This document shows positions 42,817-52,113 of a stretch of DNA of 64,000 nt, piece by piece; within the stretch, counting starts at the first letter, position 1; every line of letters starts with the position of its first letter. The position numbers and the translations under genes were made by a program. The stretch is from positions 171,530-235,529 of the forward strand of contig DATGUF010000041.1 of NCBI GenBank assembly GCA_035301485.1. The letters run 5' to 3'. The notes below the pieces were generated by a model, which was not told where the DNA came from, searched no databases, and was given only the letters and a program-made list of their open reading frames with translations. This DNA comes from CALEAR01 sp035301485 (lineage in GTDB: Bacteria > Pseudomonadota > Gammaproteobacteria > Pseudomonadales > Alcanivoracaceae).

Positions 42817-43909
42817 GTAACGGCATCCAACGGGCATCTACTTTTGCTTTACAAGTAATGCCTGACATTTCATAACGCTGGCCATATTCTCGGCGTAAGC
42901 GATCAAAAGCCTGAGCAGGATTTATCTGACTCAGGCTTTTTTGTAGCTGCTCATGGTCATCTTCAATGCGGTATTGAGAACGTAACAACTCCAACACATC
43001 TTCCAGCTGTTGCACTGGCTTCGTCCACACCCTTTCTGGCGCCAACTGTGGCATTGCTGTTTGCGTGCTAGTATCGCCACGCCATTGTTGCCACGCTTGA
43101 AATAACATCCATGTACCGCGCCACTTACCTTCCACTGAATAGCCAGCGATGTGCGGTGTGCCTCTTTTCACTAGAGCAAACAAGGCAGGCGCCACTTGTG
43201 GTTCGTGCTCCCACACATCCAGCACAGTAATAGGCCCTCGGCCATGAGTTAAAGCATCAGTAAGGGCTGCATTATCAATAACAGGACCGCGGCTACTATT
43301 AATCAGCAGCTGTTGTGGTGTGAGCTGGCCGATATTTTCTTCATTCAATAAATGATAAGTGGGGTGCAAACCCGTTTTCGTAAGGGGCACATGTAAAGTG
43401 ATGATATCTGCGCTTAGCGCTTCACTTAACGAGTGCCAAGTGCGCTCTGGGTGCTCCACAGCTAAAAAAGGATCCACCTGCAGCACAGTAAGCCCCAAGG
43501 CGGCACAATACTCAGCTACCTTGCTGCCCACATTACCAACGCCCACCACGGCTAGTGTGGTGTTTTCTGGCGCTCTATTGTTTTCTACTAACCAACTTAA
43601 TACCGCTTGCAGCACATATTCCGCCACCGCAATGGCATTGCAACCGGGTGCGTGGGCAAACTGAATGCCTTGGTTTTTAAGCCACTCCCTATCCACGTGA
43701 TCCGTGCCAATAGTGGCGGAGCCCACAAAGCGTACTTTGCTACCTGCCAACAGTGCTTCATTTACTTGAGTAATAGAACGAACAAGCAAAGTGTCGGCGT
43801 CGCCTAAATCTGCACGGGTTAAATGGCGCCCCGCTTTTGTAGTAACGCGGCCATACTTTTGAAACAGGGCAAGTGCCGGCATATTTTCATCTGCGATGAT
43901 ATTATTCAT
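42785..43909 (-). CDS. pdxB: Erythronate-4-phosphate dehydrogenase
   Basis: Second step of the DXP-dependent pyridoxal-phosphate route, oxidising 4-phosphoerythronate. The 374 residues show the D-2-hydroxyacid dehydrogenase fold with NAD loop GVGNVGSKVA (about 123), catalytic Arg in NSSRGPVID (about 209), Glu in DVWEHEP and His in TPHIAGYS (about 255), followed by the PdxB-specific C-terminal dimerisation domain. It follows epmC on the same strand by 17 bases. Confidence 0.96.
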   Translation of the reverse strand: MNNIIADENMPALALFQKYGRVTTKAGRHLTRADLGDADTLLVRSITQVNEALLAGSKVRFVGSATIGTDHVDREWLKNQGIQFAHAPGCNAIAVAEYVLQAVLSWLVENNRAPENTTLAVVGVGNVGSKVAEYCAALGLTVLQVDPFLAVEHPERTWHSLSEALSADIITLHVPLTKTGLHPTYHLLNEENIGQLTPQQLLINSSRGPVIDNAALTDALTHGRGPITVLDVWEHEPQVAPALFALVKRGTPHIAGYSVEGKWRGTWMLFQAWQQWRGDTSTQTAMPQLAPERVWTKPVQQLEDVLELLRSQYRIEDDHEQLQKSLSQINPAQAFDRLRREYGQRYEMSGITCKAKVDARWMPLLTQLGVLLDD

Positions 43910-43926
43910 TTCTTAATCTCTACACT

Positions 43927-44526
43927 TTAATAGGTGTGGCGCCACACTTCGCGCACTTGCTGCACGCTCACCGCGGGCCTTTGATAAGCGGTGTGTAACT
44001 GCGCTAACCACTGTGCTGCTCGAGGAGGCGCACCTTCCGCCAACATCCGCATAGCTTCTTGCCACACATTGTTGGCAAAGGCTTCGTCGCTACTGTTGTC
44101 AGCGAAATTATCGCAGGATACATAGAAACCGTGCCCAACCGCAGCACAAAATAAAAGCTCTATTGCTTGAGGGCGTATTTCCACTTGCTCAAACAGCGCT
44201 TGTTGCTCTAGGGTACGGCCTTCAGGCGCATACCAGTAACCGTAATCTTCTAGCGTACGCCTGTGCTCACCTGCGACACACCAGTGCGCCACTTCGTGTA
44301 GCGCACTACGGAAGTAATCTCGGGTATAATGAATATAAGCTGGGCTGCCAGCCTGAGCAGGCGTATACAAGGGCTCAGCAGCACCCCCTACTAGTAAGGT
44401 AGAATATTGGGAATAAAAGCAGGCATGGAATAATTGTTCTAAATGCCTACTTTGAAAACGCGGCTCTCCCTCCCGCAGTTTAATTTCTACATCATCGCAA
44501 TAATTATCAATTTGAACTGCCTTCAT
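43927..44526 (-). CDS. epmC: Elongation factor P hydroxylase EpmC
   Basis: Hydroxylates the beta-lysylated Lys of elongation factor P, finishing its modification. The 199 residues contain the metal-binding motif ALHEVAHWC (about 92-100) and the Glu/His-rich downstream part EQQALFEQVEIRPQAIE. The start is ATG at 44526 by family length; the open frame runs 82 codons further but that part is antisense to the MATE gene. Only 16 bases separate its start from the divergent MATE start. epmA and epmB are not in this window. Confidence 0.9.
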   Translation of the reverse strand: MKAVQIDNYCDDVEIKLREGEPRFQSRHLEQLFHACFYSQYSTLLVGGAAEPLYTPAQAGSPAYIHYTRDYFRSALHEVAHWCVAGEHRRTLEDYGYWYAPEGRTLEQQALFEQVEIRPQAIELLFCAAVGHGFYVSCDNFADNSSDEAFANNVWQEAMRMLAEGAPPRAAQWLAQLHTAYQRPAVSVQQVREVWRHTY

Positions 44527-44542
44527 CACTAGGAGATACCTG

Positions 44543-45934
44543 TTGTTTACTGCTTTACTGTCTGTGCAACGAAAAGAAGAGTTACGAGCGCTGCTAATAT
44601 TAGCGCTCCCTGTGCTAGGTGGCCAACTGGCGCAAACAGGCAACGGCTTTATTGACATTATTATGGCAGGCCGAGTGAGCCCTGTGGACTTGGCCGCTGT
44701 TGCCGTGGGCGCCAGCATCTGGATACCCATCTTCCTGTTTATTACCGGTGTACTCATGAGTGCCACCGCCATTCTTGCGCGCCATTACGGCAGCACACAG
44801 TTAGAGCGCATGACACCACTTACCCAACAAGCCCTCTGGCTTGCTTTGGGGTTAAGCCTTGTGGCCATGTTGTTAGTGCGCAACATGGCTCCCGTATTGG
44901 AACTAATGGAAATTGAAGCAGCAATGCGCCCCATTGTGCTTGGTTATTTGGAGGGGCTAAGTTGGGGCATTCCCGCTGCTGCCGTTTTCTTAGCATTACG
45001 TAGCTATACAGAATCCATTGGCCACACCAAGCCTGTTTTTTGGATTAGCTTGTTTGGGCTGCTTATGAACATTCCCATTAACTACGCCCTGATTTACGGC
45101 AAATTTGGCTTACCAGAAATGGGCGGCGTAGGCTGTGGTTGGGCCACTGCTGTGGTGATGTGGATCATGGCCCTCACCATGTACATTTACGTGCACATTA
45201 GTGAGGCCTATGCCAAAGTCCGCCTCACTTTCAAACACCTTTCTTTCGAACTCAGCACTATTGCTTATATGCTGCGGGTAGGTTTACCCACAGGCCTTAC
45301 TATTTTCTTTGAAGTGAGCCTATTTTCTGTGATTGCGTTACTACTTGGCCCTTTCGGAGCCATAGTAGTGGCCGGCCACCAGGTAGCTCTAAATTTCACC
45401 GGCTTACTCTTTATGCTGCCCTTAAGCCTGGCCATTGCCGTCACTATTCGTGTTGGGCATGCTCGCGGTAAAAACGACAAAGAAGCGGCGGCCTACAGTG
45501 TGGGCACCGCTTTGCGGCTCATCTTAATAACATCTAGTGTGATGGCATCGTTAATTTTACTGTTACGCCATCAAGTACCCTACATTTATACCAATGATAT
45601 GAATGTACACATGATTACTTCTGCGCTGTTATTTTTTGCCGCTATCTATCAAATCCCCGACTCACTGCAAGTAACAGCCAACGGTGCTTTGCGTGGGTTT
45701 GAAGACACGACAGTGCCCATGGTACTAACACTGATCGCCTATTGGGGCATTGGCCTACCCGTTGGCTTTGTGTTGGCACGCACTGATCTATTTGGCCCCA
45801 TGATGGGCGCACCGGGTTTTTGGATCGGCCTTATTGCCGGCCTTAGCGCAGCAGCAGTGCTATTAGGCTGGCGCCTACATTACCGCTTAGAGCAGCCCCT
45901 CAGTGCGCCAAAGCCTGAAGCCTTCCTGCACTAA
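44543..45934 (+). CDS. MATE family efflux transporter (NorM-like)
   Basis: Cation-coupled multidrug exporter of the inner membrane, 463 residues with 12 predicted segments in two MatE halves. The first helix begins LILALPVLGGQLAQTG and the sixth/seventh loop has VGLPTGLTIFFE, typical of NorM. The start is TTG with AGGAGA 6 bases upstream. It is divergent from epmC and convergent with tusA; the last two share CTAA at their stops. Confidence 0.93.
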   Translation: MFTALLSVQRKEELRALLILALPVLGGQLAQTGNGFIDIIMAGRVSPVDLAAVAVGASIWIPIFLFITGVLMSATAILARHYGSTQLERMTPLTQQALWLALGLSLVAMLLVRNMAPVLELMEIEAAMRPIVLGYLEGLSWGIPAAAVFLALRSYTESIGHTKPVFWISLFGLLMNIPINYALIYGKFGLPEMGGVGCGWATAVVMWIMALTMYIYVHISEAYAKVRLTFKHLSFELSTIAYMLRVGLPTGLTIFFEVSLFSVIALLLGPFGAIVVAGHQVALNFTGLLFMLPLSLAIAVTIRVGHARGKNDKEAAAYSVGTALRLILITSSVMASLILLLRHQVPYIYTNDMNVHMITSALLFFAAIYQIPDSLQVTANGALRGFEDTTVPMVLTLIAYWGIGLPVGFVLARTDLFGPMMGAPGFWIGLIAGLSAAAVLLGWRLHYRLEQPLSAPKPEAFLH

Positions 45935-46179
45935 CTTTTTTTCTGAATACGATAGTGATATTCCTCGCCCACCTGCTCTTCCTTGAGCAAGGTGTGGCCT
46001 AGGAATTGGCAAAAGCGAGGAACATCACGTTGTGTGGAAGGGTCCGTGGCAATCATCGTGAGCACTTCACCTGCCTTTAATTGACGCACTTTGTTGTGCA
46101 GCATCATCACAGGTTCTGGGCACAGCAAGCCCTTAGTATCTAAAATGGCTCCTTCGTGTTCACTCACAGCACCCACCAC
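45931..46179 (-). CDS. tusA: TusA-family sulfurtransferase
   Basis: Small sulfur carrier of 82 residues. The active Cys is in LDTKGLLCPEPVMML (about 13-27), the standard TusA motif. TusA delivers persulfide sulfur for tRNA thiolation and molybdenum cofactor. The first possible start is GTG directly after the purU stop; GTG codons at 46176 and 46167 are alternatives. Likely translated from the purU transcript. Confidence 0.9.
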   Translation of the reverse strand: MVGAVSEHEGAILDTKGLLCPEPVMMLHNKVRQLKAGEVLTMIATDPSTQRDVPRFCQFLGHTLLKEEQVGEEYHYRIQKKS

Positions 46180-47058
46180 TTACTTAATAAAAACAATGGT
46201 TTTGTTGCCATCAACAATAACGCGATCTTCTAAGTGCCAGCTCACCGCACGTAGGAGTACACTGCGCTCAATGTCCTGCCCAATTGCCCTTAAATCTTGA
46301 GCGCTATGGCGGTGTGTTACACGCTGCACATTTTGTTCAATAATAGGGCCTTCATCGAGATCATCCGTCACATAATGGCTCGTGGCACCAATCAGTTTTA
46401 CGCCACGCTCCCATGCGCGTTGGTAAGGGTTAGCACCGATAAAAGCGGGCAAGAAAGAGTGGTGAATATTAATAATTCGGCCTGGGTATCGAGCTACAAA
46501 CTTAGGGCTGAGAATTTGCATATAACGTGCCAAGACAATAACGTCCACCTGCCCTTCTAGGAGGTCAAGCGCTTGTTGTTCTGCTTCCTCTTTATTGTCT
46601 TTGCTCACGGGAATATGGTGCCAAGGAATGCCGAAACGCTCTACTTCTGGGCGTAAATCATCATGGTTACTAATGACCATAGGAATGGTGGCCGGCAAAT
46701 CACCACGCATGGTACGCCACAACAGCTCCATTAAAGCGTGATCGTGCTTGGATACCATAATTGCCATGCGTTTCTTTTCCGAAGCCACACTTAAACGCCA
46801 CTGCATTTCGTAAGGTGTGCCCACTTGATCACGGAAATGCGCTTTTAGTTCTTCAATGCTGCAGGTTAACCCAGCGGTTTGAAATTCCATGCGCAAAAAG
46901 AAAGTACCACCGATGGCATCAGTGGCGTGCTGATCAAAATCAGTGATGTTGGCACCGTAACGAAATAAAAACGTACTCACCATGCTAATAATGCCCGGCT
47001 TATCGGGGCAGATAATCAAGAGGCGAGCGGTATTTTCTTGTGTGTTCAAGGTGGTCAC
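46180..47058 (-). CDS. purU: Formyltetrahydrofolate deformylase
   Basis: Hydrolyses 10-formyl-THF to formate and THF, balancing one-carbon pools and feeding PurT. The 292 residues have an N-terminal ACT domain (about 10-90) and a formyltransferase-type catalytic domain with Asn/His in IINIHHSFLPAF (about 220) and Asp in DDLDEGPII (about 260). The start is ATG at 47058. A perfect -10 box stands about 50 bases upstream. Confidence 0.96.
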   Translation of the reverse strand: MTTLNTQENTARLLIICPDKPGIISMVSTFLFRYGANITDFDQHATDAIGGTFFLRMEFQTAGLTCSIEELKAHFRDQVGTPYEMQWRLSVASEKKRMAIMVSKHDHALMELLWRTMRGDLPATIPMVISNHDDLRPEVERFGIPWHHIPVSKDNKEEAEQQALDLLEGQVDVIVLARYMQILSPKFVARYPGRIINIHHSFLPAFIGANPYQRAWERGVKLIGATSHYVTDDLDEGPIIEQNVQRVTHRHSAQDLRAIGQDIERSVLLRAVSWHLEDRVIVDGNKTIVFIK

Positions 47059-47107
47059 TCCGATAAGGTATTAATGTTTCAGCGCTATATACGTATAGAA
47101 AGCAGCG

Positions 47108-47136
47108 ATTATACCTAAATAGGCCTTGCTTAGTAA
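47108..47136 (-). promoter_or_regulatory. Predicted promoter of purU-tusA
   Basis: On the minus strand: a perfect -10 TATAAT (47113-47108), 17 bases behind a weak -35 TTACTA (47136-47131). The 336-base purU-SulP gap holds nothing else on this strand that I can recognise. Confidence 0.5.
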
Positions 47137-47260
47137 CCGATGGCTTATTTAATATTTTCTTGAATCTAGCCCTGACAGCCTCAGCCACCTCAGTTTTAGC
47201 GCAGCACTCACAGCACTAGCAGAAAGCCAGTTATTGCGTGGCTATAAAGGGCTGATGCTT

Positions 47261-47289
47261 TTCACTTTTTTGGCGTAACAGGCTATTAT
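47261..47289 (+). promoter_or_regulatory. Predicted promoter of the SulP gene
   Basis: -35 TTCACT (47261-47266), 17 bases, -10 TATTAT (47284-47289). The -10 matches five of six positions, the -35 four. It leaves a leader of about 100 bases before the chosen start. Confidence 0.45.
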
Positions 47290-47394
47290 TAAAGCATTCT
47301 TTTTTTTCGGGCCAATAAACCACTCTCTTCTTCATTATTAGCGTTTATTGGTATTTTTTTCATGGGCGATAACAGCCCCTTGCCTGGAGTACCA

Positions 47395-49119
47395 ATGTCC
47401 GATCGGGCGCATCTCACCTCACTAAGCTTCGGTGCAGCATTAAAAGAAGCATTGTTCAAAGAAAAATACACGAAGAAACACTTTAGCAAGGATTTCTTCG
47501 CCGGTATTACCGTGGGTATTATTGCCATTCCGCTGTCCATGGCACTGGCCGTGGCCGTGGATGCCCCGCCACAATACGGCCTGTATACCGGTATTATTGC
47601 GGGTATTATCATCGCCTTAACAGGTGGTTCACGCTTTTCTATTTCAGGGCCAACCGCCGCCTTTGTGGTTATTTTGCAACCCGTGGTGTACACCTACGGT
47701 TTGGGTGGCCTGCTAGTAGCCACGCTGATGGCAGGGCTCATTCTTATAGCCATGGCCATAGCGCGGCTGGGGCGATTTATTGAATACATCCCCGATTCAG
47801 TAACCCTGGGTTTTACAGCAGGGATCGCCATTGTCATCGCTACACTGCAAATTAAAGATTTCTTTGGTTTGCCCACGGGCGACTTACCGCCTAGTTTTAT
47901 AGGCAAACTCCAACTTCTCATTACTCATTTGCCACAACTTAGTTGGCCCACACTTATTACTGGAGCGGTGACATTAGCAGTGCTTATTCTGTGGCCTCGT
48001 TTACGCACCCCTGTGCCCGGCCATCTTCCAGCCGTGGTCATTGGTGTAGTGGCGTCGCTTATTTTGGGCAAATACGGCCATACTGTAGACACCATCGGCA
48101 GCCGCTTTACGTTCTTATTTCCTGATGGCAGTACCGGCCAAGGTATTCCTCCCTTCCTGCCCTCTTTCAAGTTTCCTTGGTTATGGGAAACCCCAGGGGG
48201 CGAAGCCTTGTGGTCGTTTGATGTGCTAACAGCTTTAGTGCCAGTGGCCTTCAGTATTGCCATGCTAGGCGCTATTGAATCGCTTCTTTGTGCGGTTATT
48301 TTAGATGGCATGAGTGGCAAGCGTCACTCCGCTAACGGCGAACTCTTAGGCCAAGGCCTAGGTAACGTGGTAGCTCCTTTCTTTGGTGGTTTTGCTGCCA
48401 CTGCTGCCCTTGCGCGTTCCGCGGCCAACTACCGCGCCGGCGCCGTCTCACCTCTGTCCGCCATTATTCACTCGCTAGTGCTACTGTTATCAGTGCTAGT
48501 GCTGGCCCGTTGGTTAAGCTACTTACCCATGGCCAGCATGGCGGCCCTACTACTTATTGTGGCGTGGAATATGAGTGAAGCGCGCAAGGTGGTCAACCTC
48601 ATTAAGAGAGCGCCTGTACAAGACATCATGGTGCTAGTGGTGTGTTTATCACTCACTGTGTTAGTAGATATGGTCATTGCCATCTCCGTGGGTGTGGTGC
48701 TCGCCTCGCTCGTATTCATGCAGCAAATTGCTGAAATGACTCGTATTACCGATGTGTCCGACCAGCAAAAAATAACCCAAGGTGCAGAAATCCCAGAAGG
48801 TTGGCGCATCATTAAAATTAACGGGCCACTGTTTTTCGCTGCGGCAGACCGCGTATTCAGCAAGCTTACACGCATGAGCAAAGAGCACGAAGGTTTAGTG
48901 CTCTATATGGATGCTGTACCGCTGTTGGATGCTGGTGGGTTGAGTGCATTTTTAAAGTTCGTAGAGTACACGCGCAATAACGGTGTTGAACTGATTGTTG
49001 CCGACCTACAATTCCAGCCCTTGCGTACCCTAGCACGGGCAAACGTACAGCCAATTCCTGGTGAACTTACGTTTACCCCCACGCTTACCGAAGCCGTGGA
49101 TATGCTCACCATTAAATAA
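47395..49119 (+). CDS. SulP family anion transporter with STAS domain
   Basis: Inner-membrane transporter for sulfate, bicarbonate or a related anion, 574 residues from the ATG at 47395, which has GGAG 6 bases upstream (an ATG at 47362 lacks one). About 10-12 membrane segments with the SulP signature DAPPQYGLYTGI (about 45-56), then a cytosolic STAS domain (about 455-570) with the MDAVPLLDAGG loop. The ion cannot be read from sequence. Confidence 0.93.
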   Translation: MSDRAHLTSLSFGAALKEALFKEKYTKKHFSKDFFAGITVGIIAIPLSMALAVAVDAPPQYGLYTGIIAGIIIALTGGSRFSISGPTAAFVVILQPVVYTYGLGGLLVATLMAGLILIAMAIARLGRFIEYIPDSVTLGFTAGIAIVIATLQIKDFFGLPTGDLPPSFIGKLQLLITHLPQLSWPTLITGAVTLAVLILWPRLRTPVPGHLPAVVIGVVASLILGKYGHTVDTIGSRFTFLFPDGSTGQGIPPFLPSFKFPWLWETPGGEALWSFDVLTALVPVAFSIAMLGAIESLLCAVILDGMSGKRHSANGELLGQGLGNVVAPFFGGFAATAALARSAANYRAGAVSPLSAIIHSLVLLLSVLVLARWLSYLPMASMAALLLIVAWNMSEARKVVNLIKRAPVQDIMVLVVCLSLTVLVDMVIAISVGVVLASLVFMQQIAEMTRITDVSDQQKITQGAEIPEGWRIIKINGPLFFAAADRVFSKLTRMSKEHEGLVLYMDAVPLLDAGGLSAFLKFVEYTRNNGVELIVADLQFQPLRTLARANVQPIPGELTFTPTLTEAVDMLTIK

Positions 49120-49130
49120 ACCCTTCCTCA

Positions 49131-49155
49131 CGGGGCCCACTAGGCCCCGTTTTTC
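49131..49155 (+). terminator. Terminator of the SulP gene
   Basis: A perfect 7-bp GC stem (CGGGGCC with GGCCCCG), 5-base loop and TTTTTC, 11 bases after the stop. Confidence 0.88.
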
Positions 49156-49169
49156 TATTGGAGCTCATT

Positions 49170-49607
49170 GTGCCCTCACTCTGCCCTTGCCAATCAGGCT
49201 TAGCCTACGCAGCCTGCTGCCAACCTTTGCACCAAGGTGCGCCCGCCGCTAGCGCTGAAGCGCTAATGCGCTCACGTTTTAGCGCTTTCAAGCTACAACT
49301 AAGCAACTATTTATTAGCCAGCTGGCATTCTGAAACTCGCCCAAGCACACTATCTCTCGATGACACCGAATGGGGCCGTTTAGCTATTCATCACAGCGAC
49401 AACCCGCATCAAGTTCATTTTAGTGCTTACTTCAAGGAAAATGGGCAATGGTTTGTACAATCAGAAGTGTCCTCTTTTCGCCATGAAAACGGACATTGGT
49501 TTTACCATTCCGGAGACCCAGTGCTAACACCTTGGGCGCCCAAACGTAACGAACCCTGCCCCTGCGGCGCCGCTAAGAAATTCAAACAATGCTGCCTCAA
49601 AAAGTGA
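49170..49607 (+). CDS. YchJ-like protein with two SEC-C metal-binding motifs
   Basis: A 145-residue protein with zinc-binding SEC-C motifs at both ends: CPCQSG..CC at 5-18 and CPCGAAKKFKQCC at the C-terminus, enclosing the YchJ core (EALMRSRFSAF). YchJ function is unclear; SEC-C motifs elsewhere bind SecB or ribosomal partners. The start is GTG at 49170 with GGAG 7 bases upstream, which agrees with the short N-terminus of YchJ. Overlap with the next gene depends on its start. Confidence 0.87.
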   Translation: MPSLCPCQSGLAYAACCQPLHQGAPAASAEALMRSRFSAFKLQLSNYLLASWHSETRPSTLSLDDTEWGRLAIHHSDNPHQVHFSAYFKENGQWFVQSEVSSFRHENGHWFYHSGDPVLTPWAPKRNEPCPCGAAKKFKQCCLKK

Positions 49608-49612
49608 AGCTC

Positions 49613-50533
49613 ATGAATTTATCCGCAAACACTAAGTCTGATTTATATTTAGTGCTAGTAACCGTGATCGCAGCTATCAGCTGGATGTTTTCTAAAGAAG
49701 CTATCCTCGGCATGCCACCTATATTGTTTATGGCTGTGCGCTTTCTTATAGCAGCACTGTGCTTACTGGTGGTGAGCGCACCTTTTTTACGTCAACTGAA
49801 TGGCGCACTGCTCAAACGCAGTATTGTGGTGGGTAGTTTTTTTGGCTTGGCCATGACGAGCTGGGTACTTGGCCTCGCTCAAGGTGAAAGCATGGGTGAA
49901 GGCGCTTTTATCACAAGCCTCGGCGTGGTGTTAGTACCTATCATAGCGCGGGTGGGCTTCAAAGAAATCCCACCACGTAGCACTTGGGTTGCCTTACCAG
50001 TAGCGGCAAGCGGGCTCGCCTTGTTAGCTTTACAGCACGGTTTCAAACTCTCTGCTTCGCAATTGTATTACGTGGGAGCAGCCACTTTGTTTGCCACGTT
50101 TTACACCTTAAATACACGCGCCACAAACACTGATACAACAGGCACGCGTGCTCCTGTGCACCCGCTCGCGCTAACCACTATTGTGATGCTAATGGCCACC
50201 GTGGTCACTACGCTAGCGTCCTTAGTGTTAGAACGCCACGAATGGCGTCAATTTACTATTACCCCTAGTTTAGTGGGTTGGGTGATCGCCAGTGCCACTA
50301 TTGGCACAGCGCTACGTTTCTTCCTGCAAACCTATGCACAAAGCCTCAGCACAAGCACCAATGGGGCTGTGATTCTTGTGCTTGAACCCATCTGGGTTGC
50401 GCTATTTTCTGTTTTTTGGTTCAGTGAGAAGCTCACAGCCTTACAAATGTTAGGCTGTTCTTTAATTTTTGCAGCGTTATTAATCAATCGCTGGAACGTT
50501 ATTAGGCGAGGAATAATAAAATGGACGTCTTAG
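49613..50533 (+). CDS. DMT superfamily exporter (EamA domains)
   Basis: Inner-membrane exporter with ten predicted segments in two EamA repeats, 306 residues. It resembles RhaT/YdcZ-type metabolite or amino acid exporters; the substrate is unknown. I took ATG 49613 as start because it begins right after the YchJ-like stop; ATG 49589 is also in frame and would overlap that gene by 19 bases. Neither has a strong Shine-Dalgarno, so translation is probably coupled. The 3' end overlaps the next gene by 13 bases. Confidence 0.87.
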   Translation: MNLSANTKSDLYLVLVTVIAAISWMFSKEAILGMPPILFMAVRFLIAALCLLVVSAPFLRQLNGALLKRSIVVGSFFGLAMTSWVLGLAQGESMGEGAFITSLGVVLVPIIARVGFKEIPPRSTWVALPVAASGLALLALQHGFKLSASQLYYVGAATLFATFYTLNTRATNTDTTGTRAPVHPLALTTIVMLMATVVTTLASLVLERHEWRQFTITPSLVGWVIASATIGTALRFFLQTYAQSLSTSTNGAVILVLEPIWVALFSVFWFSEKLTALQMLGCSLIFAALLINRWNVIRRGIIKWTS

Positions 50534-51090
50534 ACTACAATCCGCCTAGCACAGTGCTTTCACCGCTACGCTCGTGCTTAGTTCTTGTGGATTTGCAAGA
50601 AAGCCTTATGCCCTTTATTCATAACCATGAAGAAGTCGTCAAAGAGGCTTTGCGCCTCACTCAAATAGCTCACACACTCGATATACCTACCATTGGCACG
50701 GAACAAAACGCTGCGCGCCTTGGCCCTAATGTGGCGGCGCTGAAAGCACTGTGCAGCACTACACTGGATAAAGAACATTTTAATGCTTGTGCGCTAGAGC
50801 AATTGCCACAGGCTATCCCCACCGGCCGCTCACAAATAGTGCTGGCTGGCTGCGAAGCCCATGTGTGTTTAATGCAAACGGGCTTAGGGCTACTGCATCA
50901 AGGTTATGATGTGTTTGTAGTGGCAGAAGCCTGCGGCTCGCGCCGTGCACAAGATAAAGAAAGAGGATTGCGCCGTCTTGAACAAGCAGGCGCGGTATTA
51001 ATTTCGCCAGAAATGGCTGGATTTGAGTGGCTAAAGAGCTTTAAGAACCCGCGCTTTAGAGATGTTTTAGCGCTGATTAAACCTCTATAA
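50521..51090 (+). CDS. Isochorismatase-like cysteine hydrolase
   Basis: A 189-residue member of the isochorismatase superfamily, near YcaC-type hydrolases. The triad is visible: Asp in LVDLQESLM (about 23), Lys in LDKEHFNAC (about 82), and Cys in GCEAHVCLMQTG (about 119), with the preceding cis-peptide motif. Substrate unknown. Its start lies inside the DMT gene end; its stop overlaps the convergent murB by 6 bases with no terminator between. Confidence 0.88.
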   Translation: MDVLDYNPPSTVLSPLRSCLVLVDLQESLMPFIHNHEEVVKEALRLTQIAHTLDIPTIGTEQNAARLGPNVAALKALCSTTLDKEHFNACALEQLPQAIPTGRSQIVLAGCEAHVCLMQTGLGLLHQGYDVFVVAEACGSRRAQDKERGLRRLEQAGAVLISPEMAGFEWLKSFKNPRFRDVLALIKPL

Positions 51091-52113
51091 CACCCTTGGC
51101 AGGGCTAAAGGCTCTTGCTCCAAGTGCACGCCAAACTGGCGCCACACGCTTGCTTTTACTTGCTCTGCCACTTTTTCAACATCCGCTGCCACCGCATCGC
51201 TACGGTGGTTCACCATCACTAAGGCTTGCTGGCTATGCATGCCAATACCATCAGGCTGGTGCCCTTTCCACCCCGCTTGCTCAATTAACCAACCGGCCGC
51301 TAATTTATACTGGCCATCAGGCATAGGGTAAGCAATAAGATTGGGGTGCTGCTCCTTCAGGGTTGCATGTTGAGCCGCTGCCACAACAGGGTTTTTAAAA
51401 AAGCTGCCTGCATTGGCTAATTGTTTAGGGTCCGGCAATTTTGCGCTACGAATAGCACAAATAACTTGGCGCAACCCTTCAGCATGCTGTTCCTCTTCAG
51501 GCAAGCGAGCAAAAGCTTCGGCCACGTCTCCATAACCTAGCTTTAAAGCCTCTGGCTGAGCGTTTAGCCGTAGCACTAATTCTGTGATGAGCCATTCCCC
51601 TGGCGCGACACTTTTGAAATAACTGTCTCGGTAAGCAAACTCGCACTCTTCTACACTGAACACTTTCTTTTCTTGTGTGGCCAGATGAATGGCAGTTACC
51701 GATTCGAGCACATCAGCCAACTCCACCCCATAAGCACCGATATTTTGCACCGGTGCTGCACCACAGTGGCCAGGAATTAACGATAGATTTTCTAGCCCTT
51801 GCCATCCCTGTGCCAGTGTCCACGCCACCACTTGGTCCCACTCTTCCCCTGCTGACACAGCCACCCACACTTTGCCTGCTTCTTGGCGCAAACATTGCTT
51901 GCCATGCAAACAAGGATGCACCACTAAACCAGGCAAATACTCAGCCAACACTACGTTACTGCCCCCACCGAGCACGGTAATAGCATGCTGTGGAGCATAT
52001 TCTTGCAATAAAGCCAGTAGTTCAGCTTCTGTGGTGGGTGCGGCAAACCATTGCGCCTGGCTGTGCAGGCGCAAGGTATTGTGTGTTTGTAGGGGATACT
52101 GTGGCGTTATCAA
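51085..52113 (-). CDS. murB: UDP-N-acetylenolpyruvoylglucosamine reductase
   Basis: FAD/NADPH enzyme completing UDP-MurNAc for peptidoglycan. The 342 residues are the type I (enterobacterial) length. FAD-binding motifs VLGGGSNVVL (about 46-55) and NIGAYGVEL (about 120), the catalytic Ser in NAGSFFKNPV (about 230) and a C-terminal Glu (GMHSQQALVMVN region, then E near 335) are present. It is the last gene of the envelope block and overlaps ptp by 4 bases. Confidence 0.96.
   Translation of the reverse strand: MITPQYPLQTHNTLRLHSQAQWFAAPTTEAELLALLQEYAPQHAITVLGGGSNVVLAEYLPGLVVHPCLHGKQCLRQEAGKVWVAVSAGEEWDQVVAWTLAQGWQGLENLSLIPGHCGAAPVQNIGAYGVELADVLESVTAIHLATQEKKVFSVEECEFAYRDSYFKSVAPGEWLITELVLRLNAQPEALKLGYGDVAEAFARLPEEEQHAEGLRQVICAIRSAKLPDPKQLANAGSFFKNPVVAAAQHATLKEQHPNLIAYPMPDGQYKLAAGWLIEQAGWKGHQPDGIGMHSQQALVMVNHRSDAVAADVEKVAEQVKASVWRQFGVHLEQEPLALPRVL

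Noticed and set aside
44527..44772. Longer N-terminus for epmC
   Set aside because: The 82 extra codons are antisense to the MATE gene, unlike EpmC proteins, and exceed the family length.
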